From contig JACPFM010000097.1 of the NCBI GenBank assembly GCA_016182965.1, positions 1-51,339 on the forward strand: a stretch of DNA of 51,339 nucleotides, written 5' to 3'. Within the stretch, counting starts at the first letter, position 1. Every line of letters begins with the position of its first letter. Position numbers and translations under genes: made by a program. Of the stretch, positions 1 to 8,231 are shown piece by piece. Source of the DNA: Deltaproteobacteria bacterium. GTDB lineage: Bacteria; Myxococcota_A; Polyangia; Polyangiales; JADJMO01. Below the pieces are notes generated by a model. The model did not search any database, was not told the DNA's origin, and saw only the letters and a program-made list of their open reading frames with translations.

Positions 1-48
1 AGCGAGAGCGGGAGCGAGAGCGAGACAGGCCAGGTTCCCGTCTCGAGC

Positions 49-77
49 TGACGACTGAGAGACTGACGACTGACGAC
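49..77. repeat. GTC-heptamer element, right arm only
   Basis: Three TGACGAC heptamers (49-55, 64-70, 71-77) with a diverged unit between them. This is the right-hand (NNNNGAC) arm of the heptamer family seen throughout the window; its left half would lie outside. Read from the 3' end of the minus-strand gene that stops at 131, it appears as GTCGTCA repeats after the stop codon, the same orientation as at the other loci. Bases 1-48 are GAGC-rich with no recognisable gene. Confidence 0.6.
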
Positions 78-130
78 CGGGCCTTCGCCCGCAGCGAACA
101 AGGCGCACGCCCGAGAATGGCGACCGCCCA

Positions 131-2830
131 TCACGAGCGAGGCGGCTCGTGCATGATCGCGCGGCGATAGCGCTCACGACGCGTCGCGTCCTTCAGGACG
201 TCGTACGCCTCGTCGAGCACCGAGAGGACCAGCTTCAGGTCGTCGGCCGCGTCGAGCAGCGACGGGCGCATCACGCGGGTCGGATCGAGCGCCTTGCGCA
301 CGTCGAGGTAGGCGCGCTTGATCTCGTAGCCGGTCGCCTCGCGGGAGACGCCGAGGATGGCGAAGTAGTCGCCGTCCTCGACCAGCGCGCGGCGCGCGGC
401 GATGCGCGCGCGGACCGCGGAGTCGTCGAGCTCGGCGTCGCGCAGCGGATCGGCGAGCTCGACCTCGGCCGGCTGCGGCGCCGCCTCGCGGGTCATCACG
501 CCGGGGCGGATGCCGACCAGGGTCTGCACCACGCCGAGCGCGACGAGCGCGTAGAGGAGCGGCGGCGCTTCGTCTCCGCGGGCCTCGATGACGTCGCGGA
601 GCGAGATGCCCGCGGCGCTGCGCACCATCGCGTCGTCGTCGTCGTCGAGGCCGCACTCGTCGAGCAGCGTGCCGTGCGTGCCCGCGGCGAAGCGCACCTC
701 GAGGCCGCCGAGGCGCGCGATGGCGTCGGCGGGCTGCACCGAGCGGCGCACGATCTCGACGATCAGCGCGGGACCGGGCGTTCCCCCGAACACCGGCGGC
801 TCGCCGCGGAGGCGCTGCGGCGGCTCCGCCTCGTACGCGACGCGCCCGCGTGGGATCGCCACCGCGCGCGTCAGCAGCCACGCGGCGTGCGCCTGCAGCA
901 CGTCCCAGAGCTGATCCTGGTGCAGGTGCCCGTGCGCGACGAGCGCGGCGCCCGCCAGACGGCCGAACGGAGGCACGCGCCCCTCGAGCTTGCGCGCGAC
1001 GTCGGCGGCGAGATCGCCGCGCGACACGAGGTATCCGAGCAGCGACTCGCCCTCGACCGACGACGCGGCGGTGACCACGTCGCCGTCCTGCAAGACGACG
1101 CGACGGATGCCCCGCTCCTCGTCGAAGCGGAGCACGCCCGACAGGCGCGTCGCGACCGAAGCGGCGAGCGCGCGCAGGGCCTCGTCGGCCGAGGTGATCG
1201 CGCGCGGCTGCGGGATGACCGGCGCGGGCTCGGCGGCGCGCGGCGGCTCGGCGGCGAGCGGCGGCGGACGGTTCGCCGGCGGACGAGAGGTCTGCGGCGC
1301 GAGCGGCGGCGGGTGTTCCAGCGCCGGCGGCGGCGCGGCGTACGGCGCGACCTGCGACTGCGACCGCTCGCCGTCGACGAGGTCGGGCGCGAAGTCGGAC
1401 GGCGGCGGCTGCACCACGCGACGCGGCGGCTTCGGGGTGGAGGCGTCGCGCCGCACCGGCGGCGGCGCATCGACCGGCGGCTCGAGGACGCTGCCCGCGC
1501 CGGTGTGCCCGCGATCGCTGTCATCATGACCGCCGCGTCCGCCGCTGGTCGTCGGCGCGGCGACGCCGTGGCTGCCGGTCGCGAAGGACGGGGCGACGGC
1601 GGCGGAGCTCGTCCCCGTGGCCGAGCCCGGACCGGTGAGCGGCGAGGGCGCGATCGCGCGCGCACGCCCGGCGCTCGTCGTGAGCGCCGCGGCGTCGCCG
1701 CCGCCGGTCGTGTGCTCGCGTGTTCCGGCGCGTGCGCCCTCGGCGGCGCCGCGGCCGGTGGTCCCCGTCGCGTGACGCGGCGTGCCGCCGGTCTCGGAGC
1801 TCCCGCCCTCTTCGTCGTCGACCTCGAGATCGAGCGGATCGTCGAGCGACGCGAGGATCTCCGCGGGCAGCACCGCCTCGACCTCGTCCTCGGGCGAGAG
1901 GATCTCGTCGTCGGCCTGCGGCATGCTCTCGGGCGTGCGCTGCGATGTCGGACCGGCGACGCGCGCCTCGGCCTCGCGCAGCAGCCGCTCGAGATCGGGC
2001 GACAGCCGCTGCTCCGCGCTGCGCGTCGACCACTTGCGCTCGCTCGACCGGAGCGGGTCGGACGAAGGCGCCAAATCCGGCGGCTCGCTCGGCGCACGCA
2101 TGCCGGACGGCAGGGCGTCTGGCCGCCCTTCGGGCCTGGGAGGCAGCGGGCTCGGCGGCGCGCGCAGCGAGGGCGGTGGCGGCAGCGAGCTGGGTCGCGC
2201 CGGCCGACCGGCGTGTCCCGCGTGCGGCGACAGCATGGTCTCGGGCGGCACCGCGCCTTCGACGCCGAGCAGCGAGTCGATCTTGGCCACCAGCGCCTCG
2301 ACGTCGATCGGCCGCGCGAAGAACCCGCTCCCCTCGTGCGCGTAGGCGTCCTTCGCGCTCCCGAACGTCTTGCCGGGCTCGCCCGCGTAGATGAGGTGCA
2401 CGCCCGATGCGCCGGGCAGCTGCCGGACGCGCGCGGCGATCTCGAGCGCGCCCGGCGCGTCGACGTCGAGCAGGACCAGGTTCGGCCGCTGCACGGTCAC
2501 GCGGCCGGCGAGCATCGCCAGCGGGACGTCGATCACCTCGTAGCCGCGCGCGCGGAGGGCCCACTCGACGCGCGCCGCCTCGACCGTGGGATCGGTGACG
2601 AAGATGGTCTGGGGGGGCGGCCCCTCGACGCCGTCGTCGGGCTCCGGCTCGTCACCGCCGCCGAACGACTCGTCGGAGCGCGGCTCGTACGAGGCCGGCG
2701 GCTCCTCGTCCTCGGACGGAGGCGGGGCGGAGGGCGCCGGGGGCGGGCCTTCGGCGGGCGGGGGAGGCCCTCCGCTCGGCTCGCCTTGTGCGGGGCGTCT
2801 CGGCTCGCTCGGCTTCGCTTCGTCCGTCAA
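131..2830 (-). CDS. REC-PATAN-J-like multidomain regulator
   Basis: About 899 residues from a TTG start (2830-2828) preceded by GAGGG at 5-nt spacing. The reading frame stays open further upstream but would run into smpB on the other strand. Order: Pro/Ser/Glu-rich N-terminus (1-75); receiver-like domain (about 75-189) with D122 in LLDVD but Arg173 (FFARP) where the conserved Lys should be; a long disordered Pro/Ala/Thr linker; a PATAN/DUF4388-like domain (about 590-720, motif SGVLRFDEERG); and a J-like domain in the last 80 residues (YFAILGVSREAT, then LDEAYDVLKD). The J-like domain has LDP where the Hsp70-stimulating HPD tripeptide belongs. REC/PATAN/J combinations are frequent in myxobacteria. 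The role is probably scaffolding or signalling (inferred); with the receiver Lys and HPD both absent, neither phosphotransfer nor DnaK stimulation can be assumed. Confidence 0.8.
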   Translation of the reverse strand: MTDEAKPSEPRRPAQGEPSGGPPPPAEGPPPAPSAPPPSEDEEPPASYEPRSDESFGGGDEPEPDDGVEGPPPQTIFVTDPTVEAARVEWALRARGYEVIDVPLAMLAGRVTVQRPNLVLLDVDAPGALEIAARVRQLPGASGVHLIYAGEPGKTFGSAKDAYAHEGSGFFARPIDVEALVAKIDSLLGVEGAVPPETMLSPHAGHAGRPARPSSLPPPPSLRAPPSPLPPRPEGRPDALPSGMRAPSEPPDLAPSSDPLRSSERKWSTRSAEQRLSPDLERLLREAEARVAGPTSQRTPESMPQADDEILSPEDEVEAVLPAEILASLDDPLDLEVDDEEGGSSETGGTPRHATGTTGRGAAEGARAGTREHTTGGGDAAALTTSAGRARAIAPSPLTGPGSATGTSSAAVAPSFATGSHGVAAPTTSGGRGGHDDSDRGHTGAGSVLEPPVDAPPPVRRDASTPKPPRRVVQPPPSDFAPDLVDGERSQSQVAPYAAPPPALEHPPPLAPQTSRPPANRPPPLAAEPPRAAEPAPVIPQPRAITSADEALRALAASVATRLSGVLRFDEERGIRRVVLQDGDVVTAASSVEGESLLGYLVSRGDLAADVARKLEGRVPPFGRLAGAALVAHGHLHQDQLWDVLQAHAAWLLTRAVAIPRGRVAYEAEPPQRLRGEPPVFGGTPGPALIVEIVRRSVQPADAIARLGGLEVRFAAGTHGTLLDECGLDDDDDAMVRSAAGISLRDVIEARGDEAPPLLYALVALGVVQTLVGIRPGVMTREAAPQPAEVELADPLRDAELDDSAVRARIAARRALVEDGDYFAILGVSREATGYEIKRAYLDVRKALDPTRVMRPSLLDAADDLKLVLSVLDEAYDVLKDATRRERYRRAIMHEPPRS

Positions 2831-2900
2831 AGGCGCCCTCTGGGAACGTACCAGCGAACTTGCTAGCAGAGCCGCTCGCCGGATGATAACCCCCCGCGCG

Positions 2901-3440
2901 ATGTCCGGAGCGCACGATCGCAAGGCCGCAGGGTCGACCAAGACCCGCGACCAGACCGAGCGACTCGTCGCGCGCAACCGCCGCGCGACGTTCGAGTACG
3001 ATCTCGAGGACAAGTGGGAGGCCGGGGTCGTCCTCGTCGGCAGCGAGGTGAAGTCCCTCCGCGCCGGCAAGCTCGAGATGGTCGACGCGTGGGCGACCGT
3101 CGAGGGCGACGAGATGTGGCTGCACGACCTTCGCATCGCGCCCTACGAGCAGGCCACGATGTTCGCGCCGGAGCCGAAGCGGAAGCGGAAGCTGCTCCTC
3201 CGCCGCAGCGAGATCGAGAAGATCAAAGGGAAGCTCAAGGACCGCGGCTACACGCTCATCCCGCTGCGCGTCTACTTCAAGGGGCGGAACGTGAAGATCG
3301 AGATCGCGCTCGCACGCGGCAAGACCAAGGGCGACAAGCGGCAGGACATCGCGCGCAAGGACGCCGAGCGCGCGGCGCGCTCCGCGATGGGCCGCGCGAG
3401 GAAGGGCGGTCTCGGCGCGGGCCCCGAGCGAGGCCGATGA
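2901..3440 (+). CDS. smpB: SsrA (tmRNA)-binding protein SmpB
   Basis: 179 residues from ATG 2901 (MSGAHDRK...). SmpB binds tmRNA and brings it to stalled ribosomes for trans-translation. The family core is clear: the N-terminal ARNRRATFEYDLEDKWEAG segment, then GSEVKSLRAGK, and the basic C-terminal tail (TKGDKRQDIARKDAER) that enters the mRNA channel. It is slightly longer than the usual 150-160 residues because of a disordered N-terminal extension. It is divergent from the gene starting at 2830, leaving about 70 bp for both promoters. Its TGA overlaps the ATG of the next ORF (ATGA), so the two are probably translationally coupled. No tmRNA gene was seen in the window. Confidence 0.95.
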   Translation: MSGAHDRKAAGSTKTRDQTERLVARNRRATFEYDLEDKWEAGVVLVGSEVKSLRAGKLEMVDAWATVEGDEMWLHDLRIAPYEQATMFAPEPKRKRKLLLRRSEIEKIKGKLKDRGYTLIPLRVYFKGRNVKIEIALARGKTKGDKRQDIARKDAERAARSAMGRARKGGLGAGPERGR

Positions 3441-3739
3441 TGGCGGCGATCGAGCTGCACCCCGCGGGGGGCGCGTGGGCGCCCACGACGTTGTTCCAGT
3501 ACGGGACCGAGATCGTCGTCTCGTCCCCCGCCCCCGCCCCGCCCGGCGCCCGGGTCGAGGCGGCCGCCGTGGCGGACGACGGCGCCCGCTCGGCCTTCCG
3601 CATCAAGGTCCACCGCTGCAAACGGCAGGAAGACGGCACTTTCGTGCTCGTCGGGGTCACGATCGACCTACGCCGGGAAGCCCGGACCATCCTCGAAGAG
3701 CTCGGTCGCGTCGCGCCCGGCCGACCTCTTGGGGTCTGA
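3437..3739 (+). CDS. Small PilZ-like protein (hypothetical)
   Basis: 100 residues from ATG 3437, overlapping the smpB stop by 4 bp. Predicted beta-rich. The pattern of strands (GTEIVVSS, GARVEAAAV, AFRIKVHRCKR, FVLVGVTIDL) followed by a short C-terminal helix (REARTILEELGRV) is what a minimal PilZ-type barrel looks like. The RxxxR and D/NxSxxG c-di-GMP motifs are not present, so nucleotide binding cannot be claimed. Overlap with smpB suggests co-transcription, but no functional link to trans-translation is known. The family call is tentative; that it is a real gene is supported by the ATGA coupling and by typical high-GC codon use. Confidence 0.55.
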   Translation: MMAAIELHPAGGAWAPTTLFQYGTEIVVSSPAPAPPGARVEAAAVADDGARSAFRIKVHRCKRQEDGTFVLVGVTIDLRREARTILEELGRVAPGRPLGV

Positions 3740-3842
3740 CTCCCGGCGCGACCTGAGGTATGAGCCTCGCCCGAGCCGGAAACGTCTCGCCTGGGTGTAC
3801 GACCCAAGCCCCGTCTCTCAGTCCTTCTCCGGAGGTCCCGTG

Positions 3843-5057
3843 ATGCGTACCGATCGTCTCGCCCTTGTCGCTCTGTTGGCCTTCGCCGTCGCGGCGGGCG
3901 GCTGCAAGAAGAAGGAGGACGCCTCGTCCGACGAGAGCGCCGAGAAGGACAAGAAGTCCGCGAAGAAGAAGGACAAGGGTGACGACGAAGGCGACGACGA
4001 CGGCAAGAAGAAGAAGAAGGGCGACGACGAGGCCAGCGACGACGACGGCAAGAAGAAGAAGAAGGGCGACGACGAAGGCGACGACGACGGCAAGAAGAAG
4101 AAGAAGGGCGGCGGCGGCGGCTCGCTGACCGGCAACTTCGAGGGCCAGGAGGTCCAGTTCAAGTACGGTCGCACCACCGGCTTCGGCTCGCTGCGCCTCG
4201 AGCTCTCGAACGAGAAGCTCCCCTGCAAGGGCGGCAACCCCTCCGACGACGCCTACACGCTGTCGTTCGAGCTCTCGGCCGGCCCGAACGGCAAGTTCTT
4301 CACCGGGTACCCGATCGGCGTGCCGGTCACCTACAACCACCAGCGCATCAAGCTGAAGAGCACCTTCGTCCGCCCGCAGTTCGTCAACCTCGAGATCGAT
4401 CCGTTCAACCTGAAGGAGGGTGAGCACATCAAGGGCTCGCTCTCGTTCGACCACAAGTGGACGGAGATGAAGGGCGACGACAAGAAGGACTGGAAGTACA
4501 CGACCGACGGCAAGTTCGACATCGAGATCTGCGACGATCCCTTCGGCGGCTACAAGCGCGTGAAGGTCCCGCTCGCGGGCGAGGCGCCCGAGGGCGACGT
4601 CGCCGGCAAGTTCGGCAGCGACACCTTCAAGGCGAAGAGCGCGCTCGTCATCGTCCTCAAGGACTACTCGACCAAGAAGGAGTACATCGACGCGGTCGAG
4701 TTCTACTCGGCCGACGACGTCGACTGCGCCAACCACTGGACCGAGGGTCGCAAGAGCGCCTACTTCTACCTGACCGACGTCGGCGGCGCGGGCGAGACCA
4801 CCAAGTTCGAGGGCACGATGCAGCCCGCGCAGCCGTGGTTCGCGGCGCCCAAGGGCAAGGGCACCACGCCTTCGCTCAAGTCGTTCGGCTACAGCGGCGG
4901 CCGCCGCGCGTGGATCAAGCTGAACAAGATCGACTTCAAGAAGGGCGCGACGATCAACGGCGAGGTGTTCGCCGAGAGCGCGCCCGACAGCAAGCCGGAA
5001 GACAGCGGCAAGATCGGCGGCCACTTCAGCGCGAAGGTCTGCAACAGCGGCTGGTGA
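3843..5057 (+). CDS. Lipoprotein with Lys/Asp block-repeat linker
   Basis: 404 residues from ATG 3843; the Shine-Dalgarno is GGAGGT, 7 nt upstream. The signal peptide ends in AVAAGGC with lipidation predicted at Cys21. Residues 22-95 are a strongly polyampholytic linker: alternating acidic and basic blocks of the type GDDEGDDDGKKKKK, repeated three times (42-45 bp per unit, roughly 3970-4110). A glycine hinge (GGGGG) leads into a folded part of about 300 residues that seems to contain two similar modules, each with a GxFxGQEVQFKYG- or GKFGSDTFKAKSA-like opening and a conserved Cys. No family was recognised. Probably an envelope lipoprotein whose charged linker spans peptidoglycan or surface polymer (inference). 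Confidence 0.85.
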   Translation: MRTDRLALVALLAFAVAAGGCKKKEDASSDESAEKDKKSAKKKDKGDDEGDDDGKKKKKGDDEASDDDGKKKKKGDDEGDDDGKKKKKGGGGGSLTGNFEGQEVQFKYGRTTGFGSLRLELSNEKLPCKGGNPSDDAYTLSFELSAGPNGKFFTGYPIGVPVTYNHQRIKLKSTFVRPQFVNLEIDPFNLKEGEHIKGSLSFDHKWTEMKGDDKKDWKYTTDGKFDIEICDDPFGGYKRVKVPLAGEAPEGDVAGKFGSDTFKAKSALVIVLKDYSTKKEYIDAVEFYSADDVDCANHWTEGRKSAYFYLTDVGGAGETTKFEGTMQPAQPWFAAPKGKGTTPSLKSFGYSGGRRAWIKLNKIDFKKGATINGEVFAESAPDSKPEDSGKIGGHFSAKVCNSGW

Positions 5058-5171
5058 TCGCGTCGGTGGCCGTCACGCAGCTCTGACAGCGGCGGCGTGA
5101 CGCGCGAACCTGACTCGAGCTTCCCCCGGCGGCGTCACGGCTTCGGCCGCGGCGCCGCTGGCGTTTCGGGG

Positions 5172-5199
5172 GTCGAAGATCGAAAGTCGAAGGTCGAAT
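5172..5199 (+). repeat. GTC-heptamer left arm abutting a start codon
   Basis: Four consecutive 7-mers: GTCGAAG, ATCGAAA, GTCGAAG, GTCGAAT. The last overlaps the ATG at 5198, and the repeat itself supplies the only AAGG-like Shine-Dalgarno for that gene. Its facing arm is at 5574-5608, so the pair brackets one gene. Confidence 0.75.
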
Positions 5200-5647
5200 G
5201 CGCCCCACCGCAATCCTGCTCCTCGTACCCGCCGTGGCGCTCGCGAGCACGGCGCGCGCCGACGACTGGTTCGGCACCGACAAGGCGCTGCACTTCGGGG
5301 TCAGCGCGGTGATTGCATCTGGTGTTTATGGAGTGACCACCGCGTTCGACGATCGTCGCGCGGTCGCCCTCGGCGTCGGGGGCGGCGTCGCGCTCGGCGC
5401 GGGGATCGGCAAGGAGACCTGGGACGCGCTCGGGCACGGCGACCCCTCGTGGAAGGACTTCACCTGGGATGTCATCGGCACGATCGCCGGGCTGGCGCTC
5501 GCGTATGGTGTCGACGCCATGGTGCGCCCAGCGCCGAATCCCGCGATGCGCGACGCGGCGGCGCCGTTGACCGCCTGGACCTTCGACCTCCGACCTGAGA
5601 CCTTCGACCCGCGCGCCCCCGGCGGCCGTGCGATGTTCCGGTTCTGA
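5198..5647 (+). CDS. DUF2279/YfiM-like exported protein
   Basis: 149 residues. A signal peptide (ILLLVPAVALASTARA, cleavage near residue 21) is followed by DDWFGTDKALHFGVSAVIASG, two glycine-rich hydrophobic segments and GKETWDALGHGDPSWKDFTWD. The KxxHF...GxxKExxD...xGxxSxxDxxxD pattern is that of the YfiM/DUF2279 family of periplasmic or membrane-associated proteins of unknown function. The C-terminal 30 residues are not family sequence: WTFDLRPETFDP is a direct translation of the heptamer arm at 5574-5608. The start codon is likewise formed at the end of the opposite arm. truD begins 1 bp after the stop, so the genes are co-transcribed. Confidence 0.8.
   Translation: MRPTAILLLVPAVALASTARADDWFGTDKALHFGVSAVIASGVYGVTTAFDDRRAVALGVGGGVALGAGIGKETWDALGHGDPSWKDFTWDVIGTIAGLALAYGVDAMVRPAPNPAMRDAAAPLTAWTFDLRPETFDPRAPGGRAMFRF
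5574..5608 (+). repeat. GTC-heptamer right arm inside a coding sequence
   Basis: Five 7-mers all ending in GAC: CCTGGAC, CTTCGAC, CTCCGAC, CTGAGAC, CTTCGAC. They face the arm at 5172-5199 across about 375 bp and are translated as the C-terminal tail of the gene at 5198. Confidence 0.75.
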
Positions 5648-5648
5648 C

Positions 5649-6887
5649 ATGCCCCTCCCCGCCGCCCTGTTCAAGCAGTCTCCCGCGGACTTCGTGGTCG
5701 ACGAGATCGACGCGTACCCGGCGAGCGGCGAGGGTCCGCACGTGCTCGTGCGCATCCGCAAGACGTCGCTGAGCACCGAGGCCGCCGTCTCGCGGCTCGC
5801 CGAGGCGCTCGGCGTCGATCGTCGCGCGTGCGGCTTCGCCGGCATGAAGGACAAGGACGCGATCACGACCCAGCGCGTCAGCCTCCCCGACGTCGATCCT
5901 GCGCGCGTGCTCTCGCTCGCCGGCCGCTGGCCCGACCTCGAGATCCTCGAGGCCGAGCGCCATCGCAACAAGCTCAAGCCCGGTCACCTGCGCGGCAACC
6001 GCTTCCGCATCCGGCTGCGCGGCATCGTGCCCGAGGCGCTACCCGCGATCGAGGCCGGCCTCGATCGCGTCGCGCGCGAGGGCTTCCCCAACGGCTTCGG
6101 CCCGCAGCGCTTCGGGCGCGACGGCGACAACGCCGATCGCGCGCTCGCCTTCGTCCGCGGCGAGGCCCGCCCGCCGCGCGACCCGCGCGAGCGCCGCCTG
6201 CTGTTCTCCGCCCTCCAGGCGCGCTGGTTCAACCGCGTGCTCGACGCGCGCGTCGCCGACGGCACGTGGAACGTGCCGGTCGCCGGCGATCTGCTGAAGA
6301 AGACCGACACCGGCGGGATGTTCCTCTGCACCGACGTGGAGACCGATCGCGCGCGCGCCGCGCGGGGCGAGCTCTCGCCGACGGGCCCGATCTTCGGCGC
6401 AGAGATGATCCGGCCCGCCGGCGACGTGCTCGAGCGCGAGCTCGCCGCGCTCGCCGCCGACGGCATCGCCCCGGAGGCGCTCGAGCGTCACCGGTCGCTC
6501 GGCGAGGGAACAAGACGGCCGCTCCGCGTGCTGATCGAGGACCTCGTGTACGCGCGCTTCCAGGACGACACCGGCTCGGGCGTGGAGCTCAGCTTCGGGC
6601 TGGGCAAGGGCGTCTACGCCACGACCGCGCTGGCGAACGTTGTCAGACTCGAGGCCAGGCTCGAGGCCAGGCTCGAGGCCAGGCTCGAGAGACGTGTGGA
6701 CGCCCCTGGCGGAATCGGAGCGGCTGCACCAGATGGCACCGCCAATACATCCAACTCCGGCCGTGAAGCCCTGCCCCTTGCAACCGCCGAGGTGCAGGGG
6801 CATCCACGCTGGCCAACCACCGACCAGGCGCAGCGCGGCCGCGCGGCGCACGGGGGGACCGACCCCGAGGACGAGACGGACGAATGA
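5649..6887 (+). CDS. truD: tRNA pseudouridine(13) synthase TruD
   Basis: 412 residues from ATG 5649. TruD isomerises U13 of tRNA-Glu and some others. The catalytic motif is GFAGMKDKDAITTQ (about residues 59-72), with the catalytic Asp following the conserved Lys. HRNKLKPGHLRGNRFRI and NGFGPQRFGRDGDN are further family signatures, and the TRUD insertion domain lies around 160-300. The family body ends near residue 333 (YATTALANVV). The last 75-80 residues are an unrelated tail starting with a 12-bp tandem repeat (LEAR x3) and containing a hairpin at 6772-6802. The tail looks like intergenic DNA read through after loss of the original stop. The stop overlaps the ATG of exbB (ATGA). Confidence 0.93.
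   Translation: MPLPAALFKQSPADFVVDEIDAYPASGEGPHVLVRIRKTSLSTEAAVSRLAEALGVDRRACGFAGMKDKDAITTQRVSLPDVDPARVLSLAGRWPDLEILEAERHRNKLKPGHLRGNRFRIRLRGIVPEALPAIEAGLDRVAREGFPNGFGPQRFGRDGDNADRALAFVRGEARPPRDPRERRLLFSALQARWFNRVLDARVADGTWNVPVAGDLLKKTDTGGMFLCTDVETDRARAARGELSPTGPIFGAEMIRPAGDVLERELAALAADGIAPEALERHRSLGEGTRRPLRVLIEDLVYARFQDDTGSGVELSFGLGKGVYATTALANVVRLEARLEARLEARLERRVDAPGGIGAAAPDGTANTSNSGREALPLATAEVQGHPRWPTTDQAQRGRAAHGGTDPEDETDE
6648..6683 (+). repeat. 12-bp tandem repeat in the truD tail
   Basis: Three exact copies of CTCGAGGCCAGG plus a partial fourth, in frame, encoding (LEAR)3. The repeat marks the boundary between conserved TruD and its non-conserved tail. Confidence 0.9.
6772..6802 (+). promoter_or_regulatory. 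Hairpin in the truD 3' tail, upstream of exbB
   Basis: An inverted repeat: TGCCCC, one bulged T, TGCA, a 10-nt loop, then TGCAGGGGCA. No T-tract follows, so it is not a canonical intrinsic terminator. It may be a remnant of the original truD-exbB intergenic region or an mRNA-processing or attenuation site. Confidence 0.4.
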
Positions 6888-7681
6888 AGATCGTCGAGAA
6901 ATCCAAGGCCGTCATGCTCGCGATGGGCGCAGGGCCCGTCATGTGGCTGATGATCGCGCTCAGCATCCTGAGCCTCGCGATCATCCTCGAGCGCGGGTAC
7001 TTCTTCTATTCGATCCGCGACGATCTCGAGGCGCTCGCCCGTGACCTCGCGCGGGCGCTCCGCGGCGGGAACTACGACGACGCGAAGAAGCGCATGGAGG
7101 CCTCGCCTTCGGCCGAGGCCGCGGTCGTCGTGGCTGGCCTGGCCGAGGTCGATCGTGGCGCCAGCGCCGCCGAGGAGGCGATGGCCGGCGCGACCGCGCT
7201 GCAGCGCATGAAGCTCGAGCGTCGGCTCGCGTACCTCGGAACGCTCGGCAACAACGCGCCGTTCATCGGCCTCTTCGGCACCGTCATCGGCATCATCCAG
7301 GCGTTCGAGAAGCTCGGCGAGGCTGGCAAGTCGGCCACGGCCGCCTCGAGCGTCGCGGCTCCGGCCGAGGTCATGGCGAGCATCGCCGAGGCGCTCGTCG
7401 CGACGGCGATCGGCCTCGCGGTCGCCATCCCGGCGGTCGCCGCCTACAACTACTTCCAGCGCATGATCAAGGCGACGGTGACCAACACCGACGCCCTCTC
7501 GCGCGTGCTGCTCGCGCACCTGAAGGCCGAGCAGCCGCACCCGGCGATCGCCGCCGCCGCCAAGCCGACGCAGAACGGCGGCGAGGCGAAGAAGGCCGGC
7601 GACAAGGGCGAGAAGGCCGACAAGGCCGAGAAGCGCGCCAAGGACGAAGAGGCTCCCACCTCCAAGGGCGAGGAGACCTGA
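6884..7681 (+). CDS. exbB: ExbB/TolQ/MotA-family proton channel protein
   Basis: 265 residues. The proton-channel subunit of an inner-membrane energy-transduction complex. Three membrane segments are visible: about 18-36 (MWLMIALSILSLAIIL), 125-142 (FIGLFGTVIGIIQAF, the family GLxGTVxGI motif) and 166-188 (GLAVAIPAVAAYNY). A long cytoplasmic stretch lies between the first and second, as in ExbB/TolQ. The C-terminal 55 residues form a Lys/Glu/Ala-rich tail. Translationally coupled to truD (ATGA) and followed 2 bp later by exbD and then a TonB-like protein, so this is a complete ExbB-ExbD-TonB unit. Whether it is Ton-like (import) or Tol-like cannot be decided; no TonB-dependent receptor is adjacent. 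Confidence 0.92.
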   Translation: MKIVEKSKAVMLAMGAGPVMWLMIALSILSLAIILERGYFFYSIRDDLEALARDLARALRGGNYDDAKKRMEASPSAEAAVVVAGLAEVDRGASAAEEAMAGATALQRMKLERRLAYLGTLGNNAPFIGLFGTVIGIIQAFEKLGEAGKSATAASSVAAPAEVMASIAEALVATAIGLAVAIPAVAAYNYFQRMIKATVTNTDALSRVLLAHLKAEQPHPAIAAAAKPTQNGGEAKKAGDKGEKADKAEKRAKDEEAPTSKGEET

Positions 7682-7683
7682 GG

Positions 7684-8133
7684 ATGGCGGGCGGCGCCAA
7701 GATCGAAGACGACGAGGTGATCGCGGGGATCAACGTCACCCCCCTGGTCGACATCATGCTCGTGCTGCTGATCATCTTCATGGTCACGGCGAAGATCATC
7801 GTGTCGCAGGCGATCCCGCTCGACCTCCCCAAGGCGGCGAGCGGCGGCGAGACACAGATGATCTTCACGGTGACCATCGACAAGGACGGCAAGGTCCTCG
7901 CCGACAAGCGGCCGATGCCCACCGATGCGGAGCTGCGCAAGGCGGCGGCCGACGCGCTGGCGAAGAACAAGGACCTCCGCACGGTCATCCAGGCCTCGTC
8001 CCAGGTGAACCACGGGACGGTCATCCACGTGCTCGACGAGCTGCGGCAGGCCGGCATCCAGAAGATCGGCTTCGCCATCGACAAGACGGCGACTGCAACC
8101 GGGGTCAAGACGGCGCCGGGGGGCAACCCCTGA
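7684..8133 (+). CDS. exbD: ExbD/TolR-family biopolymer transport protein
   Basis: 149 residues. A short cytoplasmic N-terminus is followed by one membrane helix, INVTPLVDIMLVLLIIFMV (about 17-36), containing the proton-relay Asp23 of the family. The periplasmic domain (about 45-135) has the usual ExbD fold elements: VTIDKDGKVLADKRPMP, ADALAKNKDLRTVIQASSQV and HVLDELRQAGIQKIGFAID. It partners with ExbB in the pore and transmits proton-motive-force-driven motion to TonB. The start at 7684 is preceded by a GAGG-rich stretch overlapping the exbB stop. Confidence 0.93.
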   Translation: MAGGAKIEDDEVIAGINVTPLVDIMLVLLIIFMVTAKIIVSQAIPLDLPKAASGGETQMIFTVTIDKDGKVLADKRPMPTDAELRKAAADALAKNKDLRTVIQASSQVNHGTVIHVLDELRQAGIQKIGFAIDKTATATGVKTAPGGNP

Positions 8134-8231
8134 GCGGTATTTCCCGGGAGTTCTCCGCCTCTGCTGGCGTTCCGCCACGGACGCGGTAGTTATCCCCGAC
8201 CGCCCACGCCCGGGACGGACGAACACGACCG

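Noticed and set aside
149..2866. A 905-residue plus-strand frame opposite the REC-PATAN-J gene, and similar long frames at 31428-34232 and 37199-39571.
   Set aside because: Arg/Ala/Gly-rich without recognisable domains; shadows of real minus-strand genes.
2831..3440. tmRNA gene near smpB.
   Set aside because: No tRNA-Ala-like ends or ANDENYALAA-type tag reading frame found on either strand around smpB.
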